A DNA stretch of 64,000 bases, from the NCBI GenBank assembly GCA_964626755.1, contig CAZVGO010000008.1, forward strand, positions 10,718 to 74,717, in the 5' to 3' direction. Source of the DNA: JACDAV01 sp964626755. GTDB taxonomy: Bacteria; Chloroflexota; Limnocylindria; Limnocylindrales; CSP1-4. Shown here piece after piece: positions 50,575 through 58,808 of this stretch (positions within the stretch are counted from its first letter, which is position 1; every line of letters starts with the position of its first letter). The notes under the pieces are model-generated. The model was not told the origin of the DNA, searched no databases, and was given only the letters and a program-made list of their open reading frames with translations. A program made the position numbers and the translations under genes.

Positions 50575-51648
50575 GTGGAATACCTGGATTACTACGCGAC
50601 CCTCGGCGTGCCCAGGACGGCGACGGAGAAGGACATCCGGACCGAATACCGGAAGCTCGCCCGGAAGCACCACCCGGACGTCAATCCCGGCAACAAGTCC
50701 GCGGAGGACCGGTTCAAGCAGATCAACGAGGCGTACGAGGTCCTGTCCGACGCGGACAAGCGCAAGAAGTACGACGAGCTCGGCTCGCGCTGGCGCGAGT
50801 ACGAGCAGTGGGAGCGGGCGCAAGCGGCCGGGGCGGCCGGCGGGGCGGCTCCAGGGGCCGGCCGGGGTGGCGCCGGGCCAGGCGGCCAGCCGTTCGACTG
50901 GGGCGGGTTCACCGGCCAGGGCCCGGGCGGTGCTCGGTACGAGTACCGGACCGCGAGCGACGAGGACCTTCGCGACCTGTTCGGCGAGGAGGCGCCGTTC
51001 TCGGACTTCTTCGAGACGTTCTTCGGCTCGACCGGTTCGCCGGGGAGTGCTCGGCCGGGGGCCTCCCAGCGTCGCGCTTCGCGCCGGCGTCGGTCCGGGT
51101 CCGATCTCGAGCACCCCCTGGGGGTCAGCCTCGCAGACGCGTACCGTGGCACGACCGTCGAGCTGGCACTCCGGCTGCCGGACGGAAAGACCAAACGCCT
51201 CGAGGTCAAGATCCCGCCCGGTGTGCGGAGCGGCTCGCGGGTCAGGGTGGCCGGGCAGGGACAGCCCGGCGAGGGCGGCGGCCCGGCCGGCGACCTCTAC
51301 CTGGTGGTCGCCGTGCAGCCGGATCCGCGCTTCGAGCGTCGGGGCGACGATCTCCTCGTCGAGGTGCGAGCGCCGCTCGCGACGCTGATCCTGGGCGGCG
51401 AGGTCCGGGTGCCCACGCCCGACGGCCGGACGCTCGCCCTTTCGGTGCCGCAGGGCACGCAGGACGGTCGGATCTTCCGGCTGCGCGGCCAGGGCATGCC
51501 CCGCCTCGGGAAGCCGGACACCAAAGGGGACCTGCACGCGGAGGTCCACGCCCAGCTTCCGACGAGCCTCTCGCGTGGGGAGCGCGAGCAGTTCGAGGAA
51601 TTCGTCAAGGCCGGGGCCGGAGCGCCGGCAGGAGCGGGGACACCATGA
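50575..51648 (+). CDS. DnaJ/CbpA-type co-chaperone
   Basis: 357 residues with GTG start. The J-domain (1-70) carries the essential HPD at 33-35. A Gly/Ala-rich linker (about 88-180) replaces the Gly/Phe region. No zinc-finger Cys motif is present. The C-terminal substrate-binding domains (about 175-345) have GVSLADAYRGTTVEL and GLRVPTPDGRTLALSVPQGT-like strands. It is a type B J-protein that stimulates Hsp70. It overlaps hspR in ATGA. No dnaK or grpE is in this window. Confidence 0.88.
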   Translation: MEYLDYYATLGVPRTATEKDIRTEYRKLARKHHPDVNPGNKSAEDRFKQINEAYEVLSDADKRKKYDELGSRWREYEQWERAQAAGAAGGAAPGAGRGGAGPGGQPFDWGGFTGQGPGGARYEYRTASDEDLRDLFGEEAPFSDFFETFFGSTGSPGSARPGASQRRASRRRRSGSDLEHPLGVSLADAYRGTTVELALRLPDGKTKRLEVKIPPGVRSGSRVRVAGQGQPGEGGGPAGDLYLVVAVQPDPRFERRGDDLLVEVRAPLATLILGGEVRVPTPDGRTLALSVPQGTQDGRIFRLRGQGMPRLGKPDTKGDLHAEVHAQLPTSLSRGEREQFEEFVKAGAGAPAGAGTP

Positions 51649-51926
51649 CCGAGCAATCGGAACGGTATCGACGCCTGGAGGTCGCGGCACGGATGGTCCG
51701 GGTCACCCCGGCACGCGTCCGCTATTACGTCCGGGCCGGGTTCGTCCGGCCCTCGCGGATCGAGGGCGACGCACCGTACTTCGGCGACGAGGAGCTGGCC
51801 CGGATGCGCCGGATCCGGCGACTCCAGGAGGACCTTGGACTGAATGGGGCCGGCGTCGAGGTGGTCCTCCACCTGATCGACGAGGTCGAGCAACTTCAAG
51901 CGGCCCTCGAGCGGCGCACGCGCTGA
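51645..51926 (+). CDS. hspR: MerR-type heat-shock repressor HspR
   Basis: 93 residues. MerR helix-turn-helix: VAARMVRVTPARVRYYVRAGFV, then a short wing and a dimerisation helix (LHLIDEVEQLQAALERR). It is coupled by ATGA to dnaJ and lies 28 bases before clpB. In known HspR systems the repressor keeps chaperone genes off and uses DnaK as a corepressor. I see no HAIR-type inverted repeat (CTTGAGT-N7-ACTCAAG) in the 151 bases before dnaJ. Confidence 0.85.
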   Translation: MTEQSERYRRLEVAARMVRVTPARVRYYVRAGFVRPSRIEGDAPYFGDEELARMRRIRRLQEDLGLNGAGVEVVLHLIDEVEQLQAALERRTR

Positions 51927-51954
51927 GCCAGGCTGCGGGACACGGAGGCAAGCG

Positions 51955-54612
51955 ATGGCTGTAGCCCAGAACAAGCTCACCGAAAAGGCGCAGGAGGCCG
52001 TCGCTGCCGCGCAGCAGGAGGCCGAGGAGCGGCAGAACACGCAGCTCGAGCCGGAGCATCTCCTGCGCGCGCTCGTCGAGCAGGAGGGCGGCGTCGTCCC
52101 GGCGGTCCTCGACCGTCTCGGGGTCCAACCAGCCGACGTTCTCGAACAGCTCGAACCTGCCCTCCAGGGCTTCGCCCGCGCGTCTGGATCGACCGACGTC
52201 TCCGTCTCGAGCCGCCTCCGCCGCGTGTTCGAGGGCGCCCGCCGCGAGGCCGAGCGGCTCAAGGACGACTACATCTCGACCGAGCACTTCCTCCTCGCCC
52301 TCGTCGACGAGGCGGAATCCGGTGCGGCCGGCCAGGTCCTCCGGCGGCTCGGCGTCACCCGCGACGCGGTCTACAAGGCGCTCCAGGAGGTCCGCGGCGG
52401 CCAGCGCGTCACGAGCGCCAACCCGGAGGCGACGTACGAGTCGCTCGAGAAGTACGGCCGCGACCTGACGGAGCTCGCTCGGCAGGGCAAGCTCGACCCG
52501 GTCATCGGGCGAGACGAGGAGGTCCGCCGGGTCATCCAGGTGCTGAGCCGGCGGACGAAGAACAACCCGGTGCTGATCGGCGAGCCGGGCGTCGGGAAGA
52601 CGGCGATCGTCGAAGGCCTCGCCCAGCGGATCGTCCGCGGCGACGTGCCGGAGGGGCTGAAGGACAAGAGAATTGTCGGGCTGGATCTGGGCGCGCTCAT
52701 TGCCGGCGCGAAGTACAGGGGCGAGTTCGAGGAGCGTCTCAAGGCGGTCCTCAAGGAGGTCCAGGAGTCGGCCGGCCAGGTGATCCTGTTCATCGACGAG
52801 CTCCACACGGTGGTCGGCGCGGGAGCGGCTGAGGGGGCGATGGACGCCTCGAACATGCTCAAGCCAATGCTCGCCCGGGGTGAGCTCCACGCGATCGGCG
52901 CAACGACCCTCAACGAGTACCGCAAGCACATCGAGAAGGATGCCGCGCTCGAGCGCCGCTTCCAGCCCGTGATGGTCGACGAGCCTTCGGTCGAGGACAC
53001 GATCAGCATCCTGCGCGGCCTCCGCGAGCGGTATGAGCAGCATCACCGCGTCCGGATCAAGGACTCCGCGCTCGTGGCCGCCGCGGTGCTGTCGCGTCGC
53101 TACATCACCGACCGTTTCCTGCCCGACAAGGCGATCGACCTCGTCGACGAGGCCGCGGCGAAGCTGCGAGTCGAGGCCACGAGCATGCCGGTCGAGCTCG
53201 ACGAGATCCGCCGCCGGATCCAGCAGCTCGAGATCGAGCGTGAAGGCCTCCGCAAGGAGAAGGATGCAGCGTCGAAGGAGCGCCTCGGCAAGCTCGAGAA
53301 GGAGCTCGGTAATGCGAAGGAGCAGGCGACCGAGCTCGAGACCCGCTGGAAGGCGGAGGTCGAGGAGCTCAACAAGGTCGGCCGGCTCCAGGAGCAGCTC
53401 GACGCCAAGCGGATCGAGCTCGAGGAGGCGACCCGGGCCGCCGACTGGGAGCGGGCCGCGCGCCTCAGCTACGAGATCACCCAGATCGAGGGGCAGATGG
53501 CCGAAGCCGAGAAGGACCTCCGCGAGAAGGCCCCCGGAGCGCTCGTCAAGGAGGAAGTCGACGAGCACGACATCGCCGAGGTCGTCAGCCGCTGGACGGG
53601 CGTCCCGGTAAGCAAGCTGATGGAGGGCGAGGTCGAGAAGCTCATCAACATGGAGGACAACCTCCGCCAGCGGGTCGTCGGGCAGGACGAGGCGATCGAG
53701 GCGGTCGCGAATGCCGTCCGCGCGGCCCGTGCCGGCCTCCAGGACCCGAACCGGCCGCTGGGGAGCTTCCTGTTCCTTGGCCCCACCGGCGTGGGCAAGA
53801 CCGAGACCGCCAGGGCGCTCGCCGAATTCCTGTTCGACGACGAGCAGGCGATGGTCCGGATCGACATGAGCGAGTACCAGGAGCGACACACTGTGTCGCG
53901 CCTGATCGGCGCCCCGCCCGGGTACGTCGGCTATGAGGAGGCCGGGCAGCTCACCGAGGCGGTCCGGCGCCGGCCCTACTCGGTGATCCTGTTCGACGAG
54001 GTCGAGAAGGCCCACCCGGAGGTCCTCAACGTCCTCCTCCAGCTCCTTGACGACGGGCGCCTGACCGACGCCCAGGGCCGGACCGTGAACTTCCAGAACT
54101 CGATCGTGATCATGACCAGCAATCTCGGCAGCGAGCACGTCCTGCCCGAGCACCTGGTCGCCACCGGGGTCGTGGACCTCGCCGAGCGCGAACGCGCCCG
54201 GACGAAGGCCCGCGACCGCGTCATGGAGGCGGTCCGGTCCCACTTCCGGCCGGAGCTGCTCAACCGGATCGACGACGTCGTGATCTTCAACCCGCTCGGC
54301 CAGGCCCAGATCAAGAGCATCGTCGACATCCAGCTGCGGGCGGTCCGGAGCCGGCTCGCGGAGCGGAAGATCGAGATCACCCTGACGGACGCGGCCAGGG
54401 AGCTCCTCGCGGTCGAGGGCTTCGACCCCGTCTACGGGGCCCGGCCGCTCAAGCGGGCGATCCAGCAGCACCTCATTCAGCCGCTCGCGATGCGCCTCCT
54501 CCGGGGCGATTTCGCCGACGGCGACACGATCAAGATCGACGCGAAGGGCGACCGGCTGGAGTTCAGCCGGGCGGAGGTGAAGTCGAAGGCCGCACCGGCC
54601 GGCCCGGCTTAG
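51955..54612 (+). CDS. clpB: ATP-dependent disaggregase ClpB
   Basis: Hexameric AAA+ protein that pulls polypeptides from aggregates with Hsp70. The 885 residues contain the Clp-N repeats (about 1-145), AAA-1 with GEPGVGKTA near 207, the coiled-coil M-domain at about 412-530 that is diagnostic of ClpB, AAA-2 with GPTGVGKTE near 609, and the D2 small domain. The chain ends with an Ala/Pro tail. It is the last gene of dnaJ-hspR-clpB, and regulation by the neighbouring HspR is likely. Confidence 0.95.
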   Translation: MAVAQNKLTEKAQEAVAAAQQEAEERQNTQLEPEHLLRALVEQEGGVVPAVLDRLGVQPADVLEQLEPALQGFARASGSTDVSVSSRLRRVFEGARREAERLKDDYISTEHFLLALVDEAESGAAGQVLRRLGVTRDAVYKALQEVRGGQRVTSANPEATYESLEKYGRDLTELARQGKLDPVIGRDEEVRRVIQVLSRRTKNNPVLIGEPGVGKTAIVEGLAQRIVRGDVPEGLKDKRIVGLDLGALIAGAKYRGEFEERLKAVLKEVQESAGQVILFIDELHTVVGAGAAEGAMDASNMLKPMLARGELHAIGATTLNEYRKHIEKDAALERRFQPVMVDEPSVEDTISILRGLRERYEQHHRVRIKDSALVAAAVLSRRYITDRFLPDKAIDLVDEAAAKLRVEATSMPVELDEIRRRIQQLEIEREGLRKEKDAASKERLGKLEKELGNAKEQATELETRWKAEVEELNKVGRLQEQLDAKRIELEEATRAADWERAARLSYEITQIEGQMAEAEKDLREKAPGALVKEEVDEHDIAEVVSRWTGVPVSKLMEGEVEKLINMEDNLRQRVVGQDEAIEAVANAVRAARAGLQDPNRPLGSFLFLGPTGVGKTETARALAEFLFDDEQAMVRIDMSEYQERHTVSRLIGAPPGYVGYEEAGQLTEAVRRRPYSVILFDEVEKAHPEVLNVLLQLLDDGRLTDAQGRTVNFQNSIVIMTSNLGSEHVLPEHLVATGVVDLAERERARTKARDRVMEAVRSHFRPELLNRIDDVVIFNPLGQAQIKSIVDIQLRAVRSRLAERKIEITLTDAARELLAVEGFDPVYGARPLKRAIQQHLIQPLAMRLLRGDFADGDTIKIDAKGDRLEFSRAEVKSKAAPAGPA

Positions 54613-55181
54613 GGGCCGAAAAAGGGGCTTGTCCCCACCCCTGCGACCCGCGGGGCGGGTCAACCGTCGAAGGAAGGGCTGCAGCGGGCCCTATTTGAGC
54701 CATGTGGCGGCGCTCCGGCGATGGCTGACCCGCTGTGCGGTTCCGCCGTTGCCGAGGGCATCAGTTGACCCGCCGTGCGGCATAGCCGGGGTCCGCTGAA
54801 CGGCAACCGACCGGAAGGAGGAGCGGAAAACCCGAAGCGGCTCCCGAAGGAGCCGCTTCGTTGCTGTCCCGGTGAAGGTATCCGCCGAAACGGACGCTTC
54901 TGCCACGCGGCAAGGGCATCTATCACGTCGGCTTGACCGACTACCCTGACCCTACCTACCCATGACCTTGTCGCTGGGGCAGCTTTGACTGCGCGTTGCA
55001 GCAATTCCCACTTTACCGCCCTGGAAGCCGGATTCCAAGGGTTTAGGCGCAAGGCACGATGTAAATTCCTTAATCTTGCCGGCCGGGCCTGCCGCCTGGA
55101 CGGGGCGGAAGGGTGGGATCGCGGCCGGTCTGTTGCGGTCGGCCGCGACGGCCAGAATCGGGCCTTGCAAGGGGCCGCGGG
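54613..55181. other. 569-base gap with repeats and a strong hairpin, no protein gene
   Basis: No convincing coding frame. GGCGGGTCAAC (54654-54664) and GTTGACCCGCC (54764-54774) are perfect 11-base inverted repeats; TGACCCGCTGTGCGG (54726-54740) and TGACCCGCCGTGCGG (54766-54780) are direct copies with one mismatch. A terminator-like hairpin follows at 54833-54860. The region 54900-55180 includes AT-rich segments unlike the flanks. It might encode a structured RNA on the minus strand. Confidence 0.5.
54833..54860 (-). terminator. Perfect 12-bp hairpin followed by GGGTTTT on the minus strand
   Basis: CGAAGCGGCTCC (54833-54844), loop CGAA, GGAGCCGCTTCG (54849-54860). Reading the minus strand, the stem is followed by GGGTTTTCC, so termination is expected in that direction. 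No minus-strand gene has been found immediately upstream of it (55180-54860); the nearest are the cyclophilin genes that end at 55182. Confidence 0.75.
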
Positions 55182-55679
55182 CTACTCCTCGTGGATCGTG
55201 ATCCCGGTCATTGAAACCGGCTCCACGGGCCGGTCGCCGGCCCCCGTCCGGCCGGCCGCGATCGCATCGACGACATCCAGGCCGCGGGTCACCTGGCCGA
55301 ACAGGGTGTAGCTCTTGGGCAGCTTGCCGGTCAGGTCCTGGTGGCAGATGAAGAACTGGCTGCCATTCGTGTTCGGGCCGGCGTTGGCCATCGCCAGGGC
55401 TCCCCGCTGGTAGTCGCCCTTGACCGGTTCGTCCTCGAACTTGTAGCCGGGGCCGCCGGTGCCCACCCGGTTCGCGTCGAGCTTGGCCTTCTTGCCGTAC
55501 TGGCCGTCGCCGCCCTGGATGACGAAGCCCGGGATGACCCGATGGAACACGACGTCGTCGTAGAACCCCTTGCTGGCGAGATCGATGAAGTTCTTGGTCG
55601 CCTTCGGGGCGCTGTCGGAGAACAGCTCGATCTCGATGTCGCCCTTGTCGGTCGCGATCGTGGCACGTGTCACGGACAT
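55182..55679 (-). CDS. Cyclophilin-type peptidyl-prolyl cis-trans isomerase, cytoplasmic
   Basis: 165 residues, a complete cyclophilin: catalytic FHRVIPGFVIQGGD with its Arg, GALAMANAGPNTNGSQFFI and FGQVTRGLDVVDAI. No signal peptide. The ATG at 55679 is preceded by AGGAGGAA. Ten bases separate it from the lipoprotein cyclophilin upstream on the same strand. Confidence 0.93.
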   Translation of the reverse strand: MSVTRATIATDKGDIEIELFSDSAPKATKNFIDLASKGFYDDVVFHRVIPGFVIQGGDGQYGKKAKLDANRVGTGGPGYKFEDEPVKGDYQRGALAMANAGPNTNGSQFFICHQDLTGKLPKSYTLFGQVTRGLDVVDAIAAGRTGAGDRPVEPVSMTGITIHEE

Positions 55680-55689
55680 TTCCTCCTGG

Positions 55690-56343
55690 TCAGGGGTTGG
55701 CAACGGTGACCCGGGTCATGGCCACCGGATCGCTGGGCAGCTCCGCGTCCGCCGCGGCGTAGATCGCATCCACCACGTTCATCCCGCCGGTCACGGTCCC
55801 GACGATCTGGTACGTGTTGGCGGACGCGAGGACGTCCCGGTCGCGGTCGTCAAGAACGATGAAGAACTGCGACCCGACGGAGTTCGGGGCCGCGGTTCGA
55901 GCCATCGCGACCGTCCCGCGGCCGTAAAGGGCGGTCACGGGCTCGTCCTGGATCGTGTAGCCGGGGCCACCCGTCCCCGTGCCGCTCGGGTCACCGCCCT
56001 GGATGACGAAAGGCGTCCCGTCCGCGAGCGTCGCCACGCGATGGAAGACGACGCCGTCGTAGAAGCCGCAGCCGGCCAGCGCAACGAAGTTGCCCGCCGC
56101 GATGGGGGACAACGCCCCCTCGATCTTGATCGCGATCGTGCCCTTCGCCGTCTCGATCGTCACGGTCCGCCGCTCCCCGGCCGGGAGTAGGGCCGGCTGG
56201 GCGGTCGGGCAGGCGCCCGAGCCTTCGGTCGGCGCCGGAGTGGCTGTCGGGCTCGGCGTGACCGACGAACCGCCGGCGCACCCCGCCACGACAGCGGCGA
56301 CGGTTAGCAGCGCGGCGACGCGCCGGCGCGTGGACTGGATCAT
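55690..56343 (-). CDS. Cyclophilin-type isomerase, lipoprotein
   Basis: 217 residues. Lipoprotein signal with VAGC (Cys22), Thr/Pro linker, then a cyclophilin domain (about 55-215) with VVFHRVATLADGTPFVIQGGD, TVAMARTAAPNSVGSQFFI and IVGTVTGGMNVVDAI. The surface copy complements the cytoplasmic one. The start overlaps the HisA-like stop in ATGA, so the genes are coupled. Confidence 0.9.
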   Translation of the reverse strand: MIQSTRRRVAALLTVAAVVAGCAGGSSVTPSPTATPAPTEGSGACPTAQPALLPAGERRTVTIETAKGTIAIKIEGALSPIAAGNFVALAGCGFYDGVVFHRVATLADGTPFVIQGGDPSGTGTGGPGYTIQDEPVTALYGRGTVAMARTAAPNSVGSQFFIVLDDRDRDVLASANTYQIVGTVTGGMNVVDAIYAAADAELPSDPVAMTRVTVANP

Positions 56344-57041
56344 GCGGCGGCCTCCATGGCGGCACCGAAATCGATGGACCCGGAGAGGAGCGCCTCGCCG
56401 AGGATGACGCCGGTCACGCCGGCGTCTCGCAGGTGGCGGATGGAGTCGATGTCGGCCGCTCCGCCGGCCACGAGCACCTCCACATCGTATGTCCGAACGA
56501 GAGTGGACAGGAAATTCGCGTCCGGTCGGCTGCCGCCATGGCCGAGGACGACCCGCCGGACGCCTGCGCCGGCGAGCTCTCCGACGAGCTCGGGAAGCGT
56601 GGGCGGCGCCGGCCTGTGCCACCGGAATGCGGCAAGCCGCTCGGGCCGCGGGTCTAGCCCGACTGCGAGCCAGTCGCCCGCCACGGCCAGGCACTCGGCG
56701 AGCACCGTCGGCTGGTCCGCGACGGCCATCCCGAGCACTGCCCGGGTCGCGCCCGCGGCGAACGCGAGCCGGACCTGGTCCGCGCCGTCGAGTCCGCCGG
56801 CGACCTGGATCGGCACCCCGACCCGCGCCGCAATCGCACCGATAACGTCGAGGTTCACCGGCGTCCCGGATCGCGCCCCGTCGAAGTCGACGAGGTGGAT
56901 GAGCCGCGCCCCGAGCCCGACGAACTGCTCGGCGATCCGCTCCGGCCGGTCGGTCGGCGCGCCAACCCCGGCCGAGGCGCCCGGCCAGAAGACGACCCGG
57001 GAGCGGCCCTTCTCGAGGTCGATCGAGGGGATGACGAGCAC
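56340..57041 (-). CDS. hisA: HisA-like TIM-barrel protein, probably atypical
   Basis: 233 residues of the HisA/HisF fold. The first half has VIPSIDLEKG with Asp8 and VAGGLDGADQV; Asp130 is in AVGLDPRPERL. The second-half catalytic segment, normally T-x-I-x-x-DGT, reads VVLGHGGSRPDANF here, so the second catalytic Asp is missing. Phosphate loops (VAGGAADIDS, GVILGEALLSG) are intact. It sits between DUF885 and cyclophilin genes, not with other his genes. A true ProFAR isomerase is therefore doubtful. Confidence 0.75.
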   Translation of the reverse strand: MLVIPSIDLEKGRSRVVFWPGASAGVGAPTDRPERIAEQFVGLGARLIHLVDFDGARSGTPVNLDVIGAIAARVGVPIQVAGGLDGADQVRLAFAAGATRAVLGMAVADQPTVLAECLAVAGDWLAVGLDPRPERLAAFRWHRPAPPTLPELVGELAGAGVRRVVLGHGGSRPDANFLSTLVRTYDVEVLVAGGAADIDSIRHLRDAGVTGVILGEALLSGSIDFGAAMEAAA

Positions 57042-57069
57042 GCCGTACGCCGTCAGCCGCCTGGGGCCG

Positions 57070-58746
57070 TCAGCGCCCGTTCGCCAGCAGCCGGCGGTGA
57101 AAGCTGATCGGGAGCGATCCGTTACGCAGCAAGGTGTCGTGGAACGACTTGAGGCTGAACGCCTTTCCGAGCCGGCGCTGCTCGTCGGCGCGGAGCTGGA
57201 GGAGCAGAACCTTGCCCAGCAGGTACGAGAGCTGGTACGTGGGCGTGTACGTGTAACGGTTCACCTCCGCCCGCGCGTTCGGCTCCTCGAAGCCCGTCTC
57301 CTTCACCAGGAACCGGACTCCCTCCTCGACGTCGACCTCGCCGCGGTGCATCCGGATGTCGAGGATGATCCGGCATGCCCGCCAGATCGCGTCCGTGTAC
57401 ATGTTCAGCCGGAATTTCGGGGCGTCGTCGAAGCCCTGCTCGCGCATGAGCTGCTCCGAGTACATTCCCCAGCCCTCGACGAACTCCGGCGCGTCGATCA
57501 GGATCCGGGTAAGGCTGGGATGGCGGGTGCCAACGGACAGCTGGAGATGGTGGCCCGGGTATGCCTCGTGGATGCTCGTGTTGCTGATCGCGCTGAAGTT
57601 GTGCTCGCGCATCGCGTTCGGGTCGTCGTTCACGGACGCGGTGACGATGTAGATCCCGGATGGGTCGCGGTCGAACTTCGGTGGCTCGAAATAGGCCGCG
57701 AACGGCACGACGTTGCGCAGGTAGTCGGGCGTCGGAACGACGTCGATCCGCTCGCCCTTCGGCACGGTGACGATGTCCCTGTCGATCAGGTGCTGGCGTG
57801 AGCGAATCATGGCGTCGCGGTACGCGCCGAGGGCCGCCTCGAACGTCGCGGGGTGGTCGCTCTTGATCCGGTCGATGACTGCCGGCTCGTCGGCCTTCGG
57901 GTCGATCTCCTTGGCGGCCGCGACCCGGGCCGCCTTGTTCTCGGCCAGCTGCTGGTAGCCGATCTCGAGGATCGCGTCCGAATCGAGCCCGTCGAACGCA
58001 CGCAGCCCGACGAGCTCGTCGTATCGCTCGCGCCCGAGCGCCCAATCGTCCGTGCCGCCGGCCAGCGACGACTCGAGCCACTCGCGGTACGCACCGATCG
58101 CCTTGCGCGCGCCGTCGGCCGCGGTCTCGAGACGCCGGCGCTCGGCGGCTGGGAGGTCCGTGCCCGCGGCGACGATCTCGTCGAGGAACGACGGCAGCTC
58201 ACCCGCGGACTCGATCTCGAGCCCCTGCCAGAGTCGGACCTGGGGCCCGGCCGGTCGGGTGCGGTGATCGTCGAGGAATTGCGGTACGGCCTCGAGCCGG
58301 CCGGCAATCGAGCCGAGTCGCTGCGCCAGCGGCGCGAAGTCGCGGGCGAACAGGAGGAACAGGCCGTCCCCGGCCACGTCGAGCGCGGTCGACCGCCGCT
58401 CCCAGGTCCGGACGACCTCCGTCCGGAAGATGTCCTGCCGGAGGTTGTGGATCTCCAGGTCGCGCTCGAACCTCGCCTCCGACGAGAGGCCGCCCGGGTC
58501 GATCGCCTCGACCTCGGCCAGGTGGCGCTTGTCCGCCTCGAGCTCGTCGAGGACGGCGTCGCGGGTCCCATCACCAAGGCGCTCGTCCTCGGTATGGATG
58601 CCGAAGTAGGTCGCGGCGACCGGGTTGTCCCGGACGATCCGCCGGAAGCGCCGCTCGACGACGTCATAGAACGCCGAGTCGAGCCGGCCTGGCTGAGCGG
58701 CGGGAGCCGGGCGGGTGAGCTCGACCTCCGGTGCGGGGCTTGTCAC
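57070..58746 (-). CDS. DUF885-family predicted metallopeptidase
   Basis: 558 residues, cytoplasmic. The motif HEAYPGHHLQ (about 392-401) is the family's zinc-binding signature. YTYTPTYQLSYLLGK follows. The mass of helices in the first 300 residues agrees with the family. A single-domain peptidase of unknown target. It is 28 bases before the HisA-like gene and begins a run that ends with the cyclophilins. Confidence 0.87.
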   Translation of the reverse strand: MTSPAPEVELTRPAPAAQPGRLDSAFYDVVERRFRRIVRDNPVAATYFGIHTEDERLGDGTRDAVLDELEADKRHLAEVEAIDPGGLSSEARFERDLEIHNLRQDIFRTEVVRTWERRSTALDVAGDGLFLLFARDFAPLAQRLGSIAGRLEAVPQFLDDHRTRPAGPQVRLWQGLEIESAGELPSFLDEIVAAGTDLPAAERRRLETAADGARKAIGAYREWLESSLAGGTDDWALGRERYDELVGLRAFDGLDSDAILEIGYQQLAENKAARVAAAKEIDPKADEPAVIDRIKSDHPATFEAALGAYRDAMIRSRQHLIDRDIVTVPKGERIDVVPTPDYLRNVVPFAAYFEPPKFDRDPSGIYIVTASVNDDPNAMREHNFSAISNTSIHEAYPGHHLQLSVGTRHPSLTRILIDAPEFVEGWGMYSEQLMREQGFDDAPKFRLNMYTDAIWRACRIILDIRMHRGEVDVEEGVRFLVKETGFEEPNARAEVNRYTYTPTYQLSYLLGKVLLLQLRADEQRRLGKAFSLKSFHDTLLRNGSLPISFHRRLLANGR

Positions 58747-58808
58747 GTGGTCCTCCAGGAAACGCCGCGATGGCGGGATTGAGGCGGGCGGCGGCTTCAG
58801 GCGTGGCT

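Noticed and set aside
54660..55170. Minus-strand frames of 71-130 codons after clpB
   Set aside because: No start with a ribosome binding site, no motif, and they run through the perfect hairpin at 54833-54860.
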